A DNA stretch of 64,000 nt from Halomonas sp. QHL1 (GTDB lineage: Bacteria; Pseudomonadota; Gammaproteobacteria; Pseudomonadales; Halomonadaceae): NCBI RefSeq assembly GCF_001882345.1, contig NZ_MINL01000001.1:2255705-2319704 (forward strand), in the 5' to 3' direction. The notes beneath the pieces are model-generated. The model worked only from the letters and a program-made list of their open reading frames with translations, was not told the DNA's origin and did not search any database. Made by a program: the position numbers and the translations under genes. This document shows positions 50,659 through 59,105 of this stretch, in pieces (the first letter of the stretch is position 1; each line of letters starts with the position of its first letter).

Positions 50659-51513
50659 TCAGGCGATTGCCGGGATATCGAGCAGAAAGCGTTGATCATC
50701 AAACGATTGGCGTAGCCGAGTGGCAAGAATATCGACAGTACCGGGATGCTCACCGACAAGTGCGGTGGTCTCCACGCTAAGGTCTGGGTAGCGCTGTTCA
50801 GCGGCCGCGCAAATTTCGGCAATATCGCCGCCCTCCCCGGCGTGGCGCCCCGGCGAAAGAAACAGCATCGCCAAGATAACCGGACCTCTCTTGAACTCGG
50901 GCGATACCAGCAAGTTTTCCAGCAGCGGCTCGTTAAAGCGGTACTCATCACCCTCGCGGCGCTCCATGGAGGCCGCAGCAACACACGCTACGTCATCGCC
51001 TAACAGCACGCTAAGCTGTCCCGCCAAGCGGTTACGTACGGCAGTAACTTCAGGAATCGGACTGCCGTGATCCACCAGCGCCACGTGAGGCTTAGTATCT
51101 GGCTGAAGCTTGTCTCGCACGTTGTCGGCCAGCAGATGAGCTAACCGCAGGTCGTTATCACCAAACTCATCCACCAAGGGCTGGGCCACCCGCACCTTAA
51201 CGTGGGGAAAGCGCGCTTGCATCGCTGTCATTCGTTCAGGCAGGTAGCCGGTGAGTGCTTTGCTCGGACCGAAAAAGAACGGCAGCACGATAATCTCCGT
51301 TGCCCCCTGTTCGGCACTGCGCTCAGCGGCGGGGCCAAGGGTAGTGGCAGGGATTCCACCCACCTCTTCCGCAGGAATCTTGTTGGAGTGCAGCAGCGAG
51401 GCCGCCTGTACGGTTTCGCCTAACAACTCGCTAAGCGAAGCCGCCACGTGGCGTAAATTCAGCGTTGCCTGCGCTCGTAGCGAGCCGTTATCCACTAGAA
51501 AAATCGCGCGCAT
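50659..51513 (-). CDS. Two-domain CbiX/sirohydrochlorin chelatase-like protein
   Basis: 284 residues made of two CbiX-type halves. The second half keeps the metal-binding His residues (ALVDHGSPIPEV and MLFLSPGRHAGEGGDI); in the first they are replaced (FLVDNGSLRAQA and PFFFGPSKALTGYLPE), so only the C-terminal half looks catalytic. Family members insert Co, Ni or Fe into sirohydrochlorin or related tetrapyrroles; metal and substrate are unknown here. Diverges from chaC. Confidence 0.8.
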   Translation of the reverse strand: MRAIFLVDNGSLRAQATLNLRHVAASLSELLGETVQAASLLHSNKIPAEEVGGIPATTLGPAAERSAEQGATEIIVLPFFFGPSKALTGYLPERMTAMQARFPHVKVRVAQPLVDEFGDNDLRLAHLLADNVRDKLQPDTKPHVALVDHGSPIPEVTAVRNRLAGQLSVLLGDDVACVAAASMERREGDEYRFNEPLLENLLVSPEFKRGPVILAMLFLSPGRHAGEGGDIAEICAAAEQRYPDLSVETTALVGEHPGTVDILATRLRQSFDDQRFLLDIPAIA

Positions 51514-51616
51514 GCTTGCCTCTACTAATTAGGGTTGAGTGGGCCGTGTGAGCTGTCGGGTCAGAGATCACCAGTGACATGGTAAGATGGCTGCTTTACC
51601 ACGGGTGTCGCCCACA

Positions 51617-51658
51617 ATGCTATTTGATGACGATATGTTGCTTGATAACGATGATTGA
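51617..51658 (+). CDS. Possible acidic leader peptide before chaC
   Basis: A 13-codon frame (MLFDDDMLLDNDD) ends in TGA overlapping the chaC ATG (ATGATTGA). Position would allow translational coupling. No good ribosome site, so support is weak. Confidence 0.2.
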   Translation: MLFDDDMLLDNDD

Positions 51659-52223
51659 TACCACCGCGCTTAACCAGCAAAGAAACTTCTTCGAAGGCCA
51701 TGCGGCGATATGGTTATTCGGCTACGGCTCGCTGATTTGGAAGGCTGACTTTACCTACCTGGAGCGCCGCCCGGCCTATATACACGGCTGGGAGCGGCGC
51801 TTTTGGCAGGGCTCCCATGATCACCGCGGCACGCCTGAAGCGCCTGGGCGGGTGGCAACGCTAATCCGCGCCAAAGATTCGATTTGCCACGGCATGGCCT
51901 ATCGCATTACGCCGGAAGTGCTCGCACCGCTGGATGTGCGGGAGAAGAACGGCTATCTGCGGGAAAAAGTACCGCTGACGTTTGTTGATGAGAAAGGCAA
52001 TGGGATCGAACAGAGCGAAGGGCTTATTTATCTGGCCAGCGATGACAACCCGGCCTTTTTGGGCGACGCACCACTTGTGGAGATCGCCCAGCAAATTGCC
52101 AATGCCCATGGCCCCAGCGGCCCCAACCGCGACTACTTGGTCAACCTAGCCAAGGCGCTGCGGGAGCTTGGCGCCAAAGACGCTCATATTTTTGCCCTGG
52201 AGCAGCAGCTGAGCCGTTTTTAA
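51651..52223 (+). CDS. chaC: Gamma-glutamylcyclotransferase (ChaC-like)
   Basis: Degrades glutathione to 5-oxoproline and Cys-Gly; 190 residues from the ATG at 51651. ChaC signatures: IWLFGYGSLIWKADFTYLERRPAYIHGWERRFWQGSHDHRGTPEAPGRVATL with the YGSLIW substrate loop, ITPEVLAPLDVREKNGY (catalytic Glu region) and NRDYLVNLAKALRELGAKD. The frame is open to 51579, but that start lacks similarity. Converges on the HPP gene with two bases between stops. Confidence 0.9.
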   Translation: MIDTTALNQQRNFFEGHAAIWLFGYGSLIWKADFTYLERRPAYIHGWERRFWQGSHDHRGTPEAPGRVATLIRAKDSICHGMAYRITPEVLAPLDVREKNGYLREKVPLTFVDEKGNGIEQSEGLIYLASDDNPAFLGDAPLVEIAQQIANAHGPSGPNRDYLVNLAKALRELGAKDAHIFALEQQLSRF

Positions 52224-52225
52224 CA

Positions 52226-52753
52226 TCACCAGTAGCGTGGATATCGGCGATGCCGGGCAAGGTTATTGACCAGAATAGCGATTACCAGCATCACTATACT
52301 GCCCGCACCGATTGGCAACAGCGGATACCACCACCCCAGCTGATGAACGCTGGCGCCCCCGCCGACCGCAATCAGGGCCGCCGCGGCTCCCGGTGGGTGA
52401 ACCGTATGGGTTAGCTGCATACCCAGCACCGACAGTGATACGGCCAAAGCCATTGAGAGGGGTGTCGCCCCCAGCAGTTGATAGCAAGCAACGCCAATAC
52501 CCGCGGAGAGCACGCTGCCAAACAGCACGTGACTGGGCTGGGCAAAAGGGCTTTCAGGAGCTGCATAGATGAGCACCGAAGTTGCGCCGAAGGAGCCTAC
52601 GATAAGCAGTTGTTGTGACAGCCACGCCGAGCTTAACCAGCAAATAACCGCCATACCGGTAAAGGCCCCGACCCAAGACCAAAAAGCATCCTGCCAGCCT
52701 ACCCGGGCGCGCTTAACTGGCTGCCCCCGCATCTTGCCAAGATAAGTTTTCAT
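52226..52753 (-). CDS. HPP-family integral membrane protein
   Basis: About 175 residues from the ATG at 52753, with four to five hydrophobic helices. HPP motif in LTHTVHPPGAAAALIAVGG; SFGATSVLIYAAPESPFAQPSHVLFGSVLSAGIGVACYQLLG is also typical. Some HPP proteins transport nitrite in chloroplasts and cyanobacteria; the role here is unknown. A longer frame adds 24 hydrophobic residues from 52825 without a better ribosome site. Confidence 0.88.
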   Translation of the reverse strand: MKTYLGKMRGQPVKRARVGWQDAFWSWVGAFTGMAVICWLSSAWLSQQLLIVGSFGATSVLIYAAPESPFAQPSHVLFGSVLSAGIGVACYQLLGATPLSMALAVSLSVLGMQLTHTVHPPGAAAALIAVGGGASVHQLGWWYPLLPIGAGSIVMLVIAILVNNLARHRRYPRYW

Positions 52754-52960
52754 GGCACTCGCTTTGCACAAAATGAGTGCAAATGATGACAAGATGCACC
52801 AAATAAGCAAATGACAATCCATCATGCCCTTGATGAAACTGACTCAAGGGCAAAACAATTGAGCATCATTAGCGCATAGAAGATCTAATCAAGGTTAGAA
52901 ATTGGGCGGGTCATTATTTATGAACAATTTTATAAACAATCACATGGATCGATCGTCATA

Positions 52961-53257
52961 CTATGTAGTGGGATCAAACAGTTTAACTTCGCGTATATCG
53001 ACCTGCTCCCAGACACGCTCAGTCATATAAGGCTCTTGCGCCAGCCAAGCCTCTAAATCTTCTCGAGTGGCAAATCTGAAATGTGCATTAGAACCGATCA
53101 TTTTGCCTCCATCGTTCAGCAGCACCCCACCACTGACGAAGTTACCCGACTGATAGAGCTTGCGTATGCCTTCCAGGTGAAGCTCCCGACAAGACAAACG
53201 TCGATCTAAGGCACCCTCATCGGTGTAATCGTAGGCTACCAATGCATATTGCTTCAT
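52961..53257 (-). CDS. YciI-like protein
   Basis: 98 residues, dimeric alpha/beta-barrel fold of the YCII family. Contains YALVAYDYTDEGALDRRLSCRELHLEGIRKLYQSGNFVSGGVLLNDGGKMIGSNAHFRFATREDLEAWLAQEPYMTERVW, with the conserved R-x-x-H (RELH) and ...DPY-like block. Function in the family is mostly unknown. AGAGGAGT precedes the ATG. Confidence 0.9.
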   Translation of the reverse strand: MKQYALVAYDYTDEGALDRRLSCRELHLEGIRKLYQSGNFVSGGVLLNDGGKMIGSNAHFRFATREDLEAWLAQEPYMTERVWEQVDIREVKLFDPTT

Positions 53258-53278
53258 TTGCCACTCCTCTTGATATGT

Positions 53279-53587
53279 CTACATCATCAACCAAGAAAGA
53301 ATAAACAGCCCCAATATCGTGCGCAAAATACCGCCGATCAAAGAGCCGCGCAGAAACGCGCGCAAACCGCCCCACAGGATCAGCAGTCCGATTACTAAGA
53401 CGGCAATGCTGAAAAACGAATCATTGATCCCTAGCGAACGAGTTAAGCCGTCGATGAAATCGCCGAACGCCCCAAAGAAGTTGGTAAAAATGCCTAACAG
53501 AAACTCCACTACCACGCGGATGGCTTCGCCGATCGTTTCGCCGATTTCGTCAAAAAAGCCGTTTGTCTGCATTGCGTATGGCTGCAT
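53279..53587 (-). CDS. Small membrane protein of unknown function
   Basis: 102 residues (start 53587 or an internal ATG at 53572). An amphipathic N-terminal half (EIGETIGEAIRVVVEFLLGIFTNFFGAFGDFIDGL) followed by two hydrophobic stretches, SIAVLVIGLLILWGGLRAFL and LIGGILRTILGLFILSWLMM. No family recognised. Same strand as the YciI gene and 21 bases upstream of it, so possibly co-transcribed. Confidence 0.6.
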   Translation of the reverse strand: MQPYAMQTNGFFDEIGETIGEAIRVVVEFLLGIFTNFFGAFGDFIDGLTRSLGINDSFFSIAVLVIGLLILWGGLRAFLRGSLIGGILRTILGLFILSWLMM

Positions 53588-53785
53588 CGATAGTACCCAA
53601 GAATGAGAAGAATAAGCGGCATTGTCGGTTAAATACGCTGACTGAGCAAAGCAGGAGACATTCTCCTACTCTCTCCCTCACTTTTTCGCGCCTTCCACGC
53701 CAAGCAACTACTCTCTCATAAGCGTTACAAAATATAAGAGCTATCAATAAACACCATTAACGTCGCTACGCGCTAGGTTCTTGCC

Positions 53786-55459
53786 ATGCCCAACCACTAT
53801 CCTCTTGCCGATCAACTTCAAGCTACCACCCATCAAGTGGAAAACCAGCCGCCGACGCTTGAAAACTACAATAGTTACACAGCTGATCGCGCGCTTCAGG
53901 AAGGCGTTAAACGTGAAAGCGGCTCTGACGACGACACCTCGCTCATGACATTTGGTCAGTGGGCGGGCTCCGTCGAGGCGATTGCCTTGGGATTTGACGC
54001 CAACCGTTACTCACCCCAGTTGGTGACTCATGACCGGCAAGGCCATCGAGTCGATTTGATCGAGTTTCATTCCGCCTATCATCAGTTGATGCAAACGGCG
54101 ATAGAGCATGGTCTGCACGCCAGCCCCTGGCGAAACCCTCGGCCCGGTGCGCATGTTAATCGGGCCGCCAACTACTTTTTACAAGCCCAGGTAGAAGCAG
54201 GTCATGGCTGCCCGATCACCATGACCTTTGCTGCCCTGCCCCCACTGCGCCATCAACCCAGCCTGCTTGAGAGCTGGGGCGATAAAATCACCGCGCCCCA
54301 TTACGACCCGCGCAACGTCCCCTATTTCGAGAAACAGGGCCTCACTCTCGGGATGGCAATGACCGAAAAGCAGGGCGGCTCCGATGTGCGTTTGAACACC
54401 ACTCGCGCCTACCCGATTGATCAAGGTGGGCCAGGCGAAGCCTACGAACTGGTGGGGCATAAATGGTTTGTCTCCGCGCCAATGTGCGATGCCTTTTTGG
54501 TACTCGCCCAGGCCCCAGGCGGCTTAAGCTGTTTTTTGCTGCCGCGCTGGCGGCCCGACGGCAGCAAGAACCCGCTCCACATCCAGCAGCTAAAGCGCAA
54601 AATGGGCAACGTATCGAATGCCTCCAGCGAGACAGAGCTACGGGGTGCCTTTGCCTGGATGGTGGGCGATGAAGGCCGCGGCGTGCGCACCATTATTGAG
54701 ATGGTCGCCATGACCCGCTACGACTGCATGATTGGCTCCGCTGCCGGGATGCGCCAAGCCACCGCCCAGGCAATTCACCACGCCTCTCATCGGTATGCCT
54801 TTGGGGCGCGCCTAAGCGAGCAGCCGCTGATGCAAAATGTGCTCGCTGATTTGGCCATTGAGAGCGAAGCCGCCACCACCTTAATGCTGCGCATGGCCCG
54901 GGCCATGGATCATCAGGACAACGAGCATGAGCGCCTGCTTTCGCGCATCGCCACCCCCGTCGGCAAGTACTGGATCTGTAAGCGCACGCCCCACCACGCT
55001 TACGAAGCAATGGAGGTGATTGGCGGTAGCGGCGTAATGGAAACCCACATAATGGCGCGCCTGTTCCGCGAGTCGCCCATCAACGCCATTTGGGAAGGCA
55101 GCGGTAACGTGCAGTGTTTGGATATCCTACGCGCGATTGAAAAACAGCCCGAAGTGCTCGACGCCTACTTCGCCGAGCTTGCCAAAGCGCAAGGCGCTGA
55201 TACGTATCTTGACCGTTTTATTCAGCAATTACAGCGGCAGATGCAGGATACCCAAGCGCTCCAATACCGCGCTCGCCAGTTGGCGGACGGCATGGCCCTG
55301 GCGTTACAGGGCGCCCTGCTGGTCCAACACGCACCCGCCTATGTGGCCGACGCATTCTGCGCTGGTCGGCTTACCGACCGCAGTGGCCTCAATACAGGCA
55401 CGTTGCCCACCGGGCTGGATTGCGCGGCAATTATCGAGCGTGCTCAGCCCTTGGAATGA
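53786..55459 (+). CDS. AidB-like acyl-CoA dehydrogenase family protein
   Basis: FAD flavoprotein of the acyl-CoA dehydrogenase superfamily, 557 residues. Matches the AidB group by length and blocks: ALQEGVKRESG, GMAMTEKQGGSDVRLNTTRAYP, LVGHKWFVSAPMCDAFLVLAQAPGGLSCFLLPR, RKMGNVSNASSETELRGAFAWMVGDEGRG and EVIGGSGVMETHIMARLFRESPINAIWEGSGNVQCLD. E. coli AidB is induced by alkylating agents and binds DNA. No Ada protein is adjacent; tag is 44 kb away. Confidence 0.9.
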   Translation: MPNHYPLADQLQATTHQVENQPPTLENYNSYTADRALQEGVKRESGSDDDTSLMTFGQWAGSVEAIALGFDANRYSPQLVTHDRQGHRVDLIEFHSAYHQLMQTAIEHGLHASPWRNPRPGAHVNRAANYFLQAQVEAGHGCPITMTFAALPPLRHQPSLLESWGDKITAPHYDPRNVPYFEKQGLTLGMAMTEKQGGSDVRLNTTRAYPIDQGGPGEAYELVGHKWFVSAPMCDAFLVLAQAPGGLSCFLLPRWRPDGSKNPLHIQQLKRKMGNVSNASSETELRGAFAWMVGDEGRGVRTIIEMVAMTRYDCMIGSAAGMRQATAQAIHHASHRYAFGARLSEQPLMQNVLADLAIESEAATTLMLRMARAMDHQDNEHERLLSRIATPVGKYWICKRTPHHAYEAMEVIGGSGVMETHIMARLFRESPINAIWEGSGNVQCLDILRAIEKQPEVLDAYFAELAKAQGADTYLDRFIQQLQRQMQDTQALQYRARQLADGMALALQGALLVQHAPAYVADAFCAGRLTDRSGLNTGTLPTGLDCAAIIERAQPLE

Positions 55460-55557
55460 GCCCCGTGGAATAAGCGTTCACGACCATGGTCGACTTCCAT
55501 GCTAAAACTGATCGCGTTAGAACTAATGCTGTAAAACAATAAGCAGCAACGTGATAG

Positions 55558-55752
55558 CGGGAGAGCTTGGCGCATCAACACACAATGACGCCAGCGCCGA
55601 AGGAGCAACAGCCCCGGAAACTCTCAGGCAACCGGACCGCTATTACCATCACTTTCCGAAGAGCGGCTGATGACTGCGTCACTCAGCCCACCGAAGGAGC
55701 AAGCGCACCCAACGGATGCGTGAATCTCTCAGGTTCCATGACGGAAGGGGTA
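55558..55752 (+). promoter_or_regulatory. Tandem glycine riboswitch
   Basis: Two successive glycine-aptamer signatures: GGGAGAG near 55559, GCGCCGAAGGAGCAA (55594-55608) and CTCTCAGGCAA (55621-55631) for the first; CACCGAAGGAGCAAGC (55689-55704) and ATCTCTCAGGTTCC (55724-55737) with ACGGAAGGGG for the second. It precedes the DadA-type gene, whose true start is 55816; the open frame through the riboswitch is not coding. A hairpin of GGGGTACGCC and GGCGGGATTCCCC may be the expression platform. Confidence 0.92.
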
Positions 55753-55815
55753 CGCCCAGCAGCAGCTACGCCGTTAGGCGGGATTCCCCGACGCTCATAC
55801 AATCTGGAGAGAGTT

Positions 55816-57090
55816 ATGCAACGCATTGCCGTTATCGGTGGTGGTATCACCGGCATTACCAGCGCCTACGCCCTAGCTAAACGTGGTTATGATGTCACCG
55901 TGTTTGAAAAGCATCGCTATGCGGCGATGGAGACGTCGTTTGCCAACGGCGGCCAGCTCTCTGCGTCAAATGCGGAAGTGTGGAACCACTGGCCGACCGT
56001 GATCAAAGGCCTGCGCTGGATGCTTAGAAACGATGCCCCACTGCTGGTCAATCCCCGTCCAAGCTGGCACAAGCTCAGTTGGTTTGGCGAATTTATCGCC
56101 TCAATCCCCCGCTACTCTGCCAACACCACTGAAACAGCGCGACTAGCCATTGCGGCGCGCGAGCACCTGTTTCAGTGGGCAAAAGACGAGCAGATCGACT
56201 TTGACCTCAAGCAGAAAGGCATTCTGCATATTTACCGCGACAAAGCGGGCTATGACCATGCTGCCAAGGTGTCTCAACTGCTCAGCAAAGGCGGCCTGGA
56301 GCGCCGGGCGGTCACTCCCGACGAGATGCGCACCATCGAACCCACCCTGGCGGGCAACTACTACGGCGGTTTCTTTACCGAAAGCGATGCCACCGGCGAT
56401 ATTCATAAGTTTACCCATGGCCTGGCACAAGCCGCCGAGCGCCGCGGCGTAACGCTTAAATATGGCCACAGCGTGCAGGATATCGGCGCCGATCAACAGC
56501 ACGCCTGGATCACCGCCACGCTTGAAGGCGAGGCTAACGCTGAACCGGTGCGCGAAACCTTTGATAGCGTGGTGGTATGCGCAGGCGTAGGCAGCCGCGC
56601 TCTGGCCGCCAAGCTAGGCGACCGAGTCAATATCTACCCGGTCAAAGGCTATTCGATTACCGTGCAGCTCGATGACGCCGCCTCCCAACAAGCTGCCCCT
56701 ACCGTCAGCCTGCTCGATGATGAAACCAAACTGGTGACCAGCCGCCTGGGCGATGACCGCTTCCGGATCGCTGGCACCGCCGAGTTTAACGGCTTTAACC
56801 GTGATATCCGCGACAACCGCATCCGCCCGCTAATTCGCTGGGTCGAAGAGTGCTTCCCAGGTGTTAGCACCCGCCGCGTGGTGCCCTGGGCGGGCCTGCG
56901 CCCGATGCTGCCTAACATGCTACCCAAAGTCGGCCGCGGTAAACTGCCCACGGTTTTCTATAATACCGGCCACGGCCACCTGGGCTGGACGCTCTCTGCG
57001 ATTACCGCTGATATGCTGGCGGATGCGGTTCAAGCGTCTACTAAAGAGGAACGAGCTAGGGATATTCCTGGCGTGCGTGCAGGACGTTAA
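55816..57090 (+). CDS. DadA-type D-amino-acid dehydrogenase / glycine oxidase-like FAD enzyme
   Basis: FAD-dependent oxidoreductase deaminating D-amino acids (or glycine) at the membrane, 424 residues from the ATG at 55816 behind GGAGAGAG. Rossmann motif RIAVIGGGITGITSAYALAKRGYDVTVFEK, DadA-like ETSFANGGQLSASNAEVWNHW, YPVKGYSITV and GHGHLGWTLSAITADMLAD. A tandem glycine riboswitch directly upstream suggests induction by glycine, so glycine or a glycine-derived substrate is possible. Its last 35 bases overlap the convergent toxin gene. Confidence 0.9.
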   Translation: MQRIAVIGGGITGITSAYALAKRGYDVTVFEKHRYAAMETSFANGGQLSASNAEVWNHWPTVIKGLRWMLRNDAPLLVNPRPSWHKLSWFGEFIASIPRYSANTTETARLAIAAREHLFQWAKDEQIDFDLKQKGILHIYRDKAGYDHAAKVSQLLSKGGLERRAVTPDEMRTIEPTLAGNYYGGFFTESDATGDIHKFTHGLAQAAERRGVTLKYGHSVQDIGADQQHAWITATLEGEANAEPVRETFDSVVVCAGVGSRALAAKLGDRVNIYPVKGYSITVQLDDAASQQAAPTVSLLDDETKLVTSRLGDDRFRIAGTAEFNGFNRDIRDNRIRPLIRWVEECFPGVSTRRVVPWAGLRPMLPNMLPKVGRGKLPTVFYNTGHGHLGWTLSAITADMLADAVQASTKEERARDIPGVRAGR

Positions 57091-57331
57091 CGATTTCAAT
57101 ACAGCCCGATGCTAAACGGTAAACCACGATATAGTTGGGGTGGACCACGGCTTCACGCGTACCGACAACGCGACCTGGGCGGTACAAATAGGGATGCTGT
57201 GGTAGCGCCTCGGTCGCTTCTTCAATGGCTTGATAAAGTGCTTCGGCGGCGTAGGGGTTACGTTTGCTGAGATAGTCGAGGATCGCCCACAGCGATTCGC
57301 GGGCTTGGGGGCGCCACTCAACTAGGAGCAT
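57056..57331 (-). CDS. ParE/RelE-family toxin
   Basis: 91 residues of the RelE/ParE fold: VEWRPQARESLWAILDYLSKRNPYAAEALYQAIEEATEALPQHPYLYRPGRVVGTREAVVHPNYIVVYRLASGCIEIVNVLHARQEYP. The GTREAVV-NYIVVY-I-VLHARQ pattern fits ParE (gyrase-targeting) members best. The start overlaps the antitoxin end by 14 bases; the 3' end overlaps the dadA coding region. Confidence 0.9.
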   Translation of the reverse strand: MLLVEWRPQARESLWAILDYLSKRNPYAAEALYQAIEEATEALPQHPYLYRPGRVVGTREAVVHPNYIVVYRLASGCIEIVNVLHARQEYP

Positions 57332-57503
57332 CGCGACGTTTAGCGATCAGTTCACGCATTTCACCCATCACGTCATCGTGGGGAATTGAAGGCCTGGGAT
57401 CATCCAGGCTGGCTTGTACGCGCTCGCGGAACCAGCGTTGATAGCTGTCAGACTGCTCCTGCGTCTCAAATTCGCTGATGATCGGATCCAGTGGGGTGCT
57501 CAT
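57318..57503 (-). CDS. Antitoxin partner of the ParE-like toxin
   Basis: 61 residues, acidic and helical (SEFETQEQSDSYQRWFRERVQASLDDPRPSIPHDDVMGEMRELIAKRR). The C-terminal PSIPHDDVMGEMRELI is typical of antitoxins paired with ParE/RelE toxins (toxin-neutralising helix); the N-terminal DNA-binding type cannot be assigned with certainty. Upstream of and overlapping the toxin gene by 14 bases. RBS GGAGG lies upstream of the ATG. Confidence 0.85.
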   Translation of the reverse strand: MSTPLDPIISEFETQEQSDSYQRWFRERVQASLDDPRPSIPHDDVMGEMRELIAKRRDAPS

Positions 57504-57658
57504 AAAGCGCCTCCTGTGTGTGTTTGAGTTAGTCTAGTGCAACGCAGCCCTCGCTGTCAGCCTAGATACCCAGTTAGCGATGTAAAACAGGCATCGAAAC
57601 CAGGCCCTGATTTAAGTGATATCTAAGTAGACTCAACTGGGAACAATACTTTACTTAC

Positions 57659-58426
57659 TCACACAGCTGGCACTTCAAGTTCCAGGAAGCGCCGTACCCG
57701 GTCGGTTTTAGGGTTCTCGAAGAACTCACTGGGGTGAGATTTTTCAATAATGATGCCTTTATCCAGGAAGACCACTTGATCGGAGACCGCCCGAGCAAAC
57801 TCCATTTCGTGGGTCACCAGCACCATGGTGTAGCCCTCTTTGGAGAGGTCTTTGATCACCCCAAGCACTTCCCCCACCAACTCGGGGTCGAGGGCTGAAG
57901 TGGGCTCATCGAACAGCATCACCTTGGGCTGCATGGCGAGAGCCCGCGCAATCGCCACCCGCTGCTTTTGCCCGCCGGAAAGCGTGTAGGGGTACTGTTC
58001 GCGTTTGTCGGCCATACCGACTTTTTCGAGCAGCGCCATGGCCCGCTCATCGGCCTCGGTTTTGCTTAGCCCCTGAACATGAATAGGCGCCTCGGTGACA
58101 TTGCGCAGCACGCTTAAATGAGGCCATAGGTTAAAGCCCTGGAACACCATGCCCAAGCGCGCGCGCATGCCTGCCAGCTCACGACGCGACATTGGTTTTC
58201 CTGTATCACTCACGCCGATACGGTCTCCGTCGATACGGATGTCGCCCCGGTCGGGTTGCTCAAGCCAGTTAATGCAGCGTAGCAGGGTAGATTTACCCGA
58301 ACCCGATGAGCCCAAAATACTCACCACTTCGCCGGACTGCACTTCTAGCGACACATCCCGCAGCACTTCGGTGCCATCGAAGCTTTTGGAAAGATTACGA
58401 ATACTAACAGCGGCGGTCTCAGGCAT
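57659..58426 (-). CDS. Polar amino-acid ABC transporter ATPase
   Basis: 255 residues from the ATG at 58426, which overlaps the permease stop by eight bases. Walker [28 protein letters not shown] signature, Walker [16 protein letters not shown]-loop VTHEMEFAR. Belongs to the GlnQ/HisP group. Last gene of a binding protein-permease-permease-ATPase operon importing an unidentified amino acid or derivative. Confidence 0.94.
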   Translation of the reverse strand: MPETAAVSIRNLSKSFDGTEVLRDVSLEVQSGEVVSILGSSGSGKSTLLRCINWLEQPDRGDIRIDGDRIGVSDTGKPMSRRELAGMRARLGMVFQGFNLWPHLSVLRNVTEAPIHVQGLSKTEADERAMALLEKVGMADKREQYPYTLSGGQKQRVAIARALAMQPKVMLFDEPTSALDPELVGEVLGVIKDLSKEGYTMVLVTHEMEFARAVSDQVVFLDKGIIIEKSHPSEFFENPKTDRVRRFLELEVPAV

Positions 58427-59084
58427 TTTCGAATCCTCGCTTGGCGCCAAAACGGCCAATCATTTTGATAAACAGTTCTAAACCAATACTGATCAGCCAG
58501 TAGAAGCCGATCACCACGATGAACGCTTCCATGGGAATGAAGTAGGTGCTCGACAGGCTGCTCGCCGCCGCTGTGAGTTCGCGCACGGTGATAATCACCA
58601 GAAAGGCAGTGTCTTTGAGCAGGATAATCAGTTGATTGCCCAGCAAGCCGCGGGTTTTCAAAATCAGCTGCGGCAAGATAATGCGCATAAACATTTGGGG
58701 CTGCGAAAATCCTTGGGCGATGGCTGCCTCTACCTGCCCTTGGGCGAAGGTAGCCCGGCAGCCGCGCAGAATTTCCGCGAAGTATGCACCGTGGTACATC
58801 ACCAGGGCGATAATCCCGGCCGTCCAGGCACTCATGCGGATGCCTGCACTGGGCAGGCCGTAATACAGCAGGTAGGCCAGGATCAAAAATGGCAGCATGC
58901 GCATGCCATCGATAAAAATCCGCAGCGGAATCTTTAACCGTGGGCGAGAACCCTCCAATAAAAACACCATGGCGCTACCCATTAGAAAAGCCAGCACAGC
59001 GGATAAACCAAATAGCTTTAAGGTGTTATAAAAACCGCTTAAAAATACGTCATAAGACGACCAAAGAATGTCCCAATTACTCAT
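58419..59084 (-). CDS. Amino-acid ABC transporter permease 2
   Basis: 221 residues, about five helices, HisM/GltK-like. The EAA loop is visible as EILRGCRATFAQGQVEAAIAQGFSQPQMFMRIILPQL, and SGFYNTLKLFGLSAVLAFLMGSAMVFLL starts the first helix. Forms a heterodimeric channel with the adjacent permease. Confidence 0.92.
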   Translation of the reverse strand: MSNWDILWSSYDVFLSGFYNTLKLFGLSAVLAFLMGSAMVFLLEGSRPRLKIPLRIFIDGMRMLPFLILAYLLYYGLPSAGIRMSAWTAGIIALVMYHGAYFAEILRGCRATFAQGQVEAAIAQGFSQPQMFMRIILPQLILKTRGLLGNQLIILLKDTAFLVIITVRELTAAASSLSSTYFIPMEAFIVVIGFYWLISIGLELFIKMIGRFGAKRGFENA

Positions 59085-59105
59085 AAAGGCTCCCTAATGG
59101 CCGGG

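Noticed and set aside
55567-55815. In-frame N-terminal extension of the DadA-like protein
   Set aside because: This segment is the tandem glycine riboswitch, and the Rossmann fold begins precisely after the ATG at 55816.
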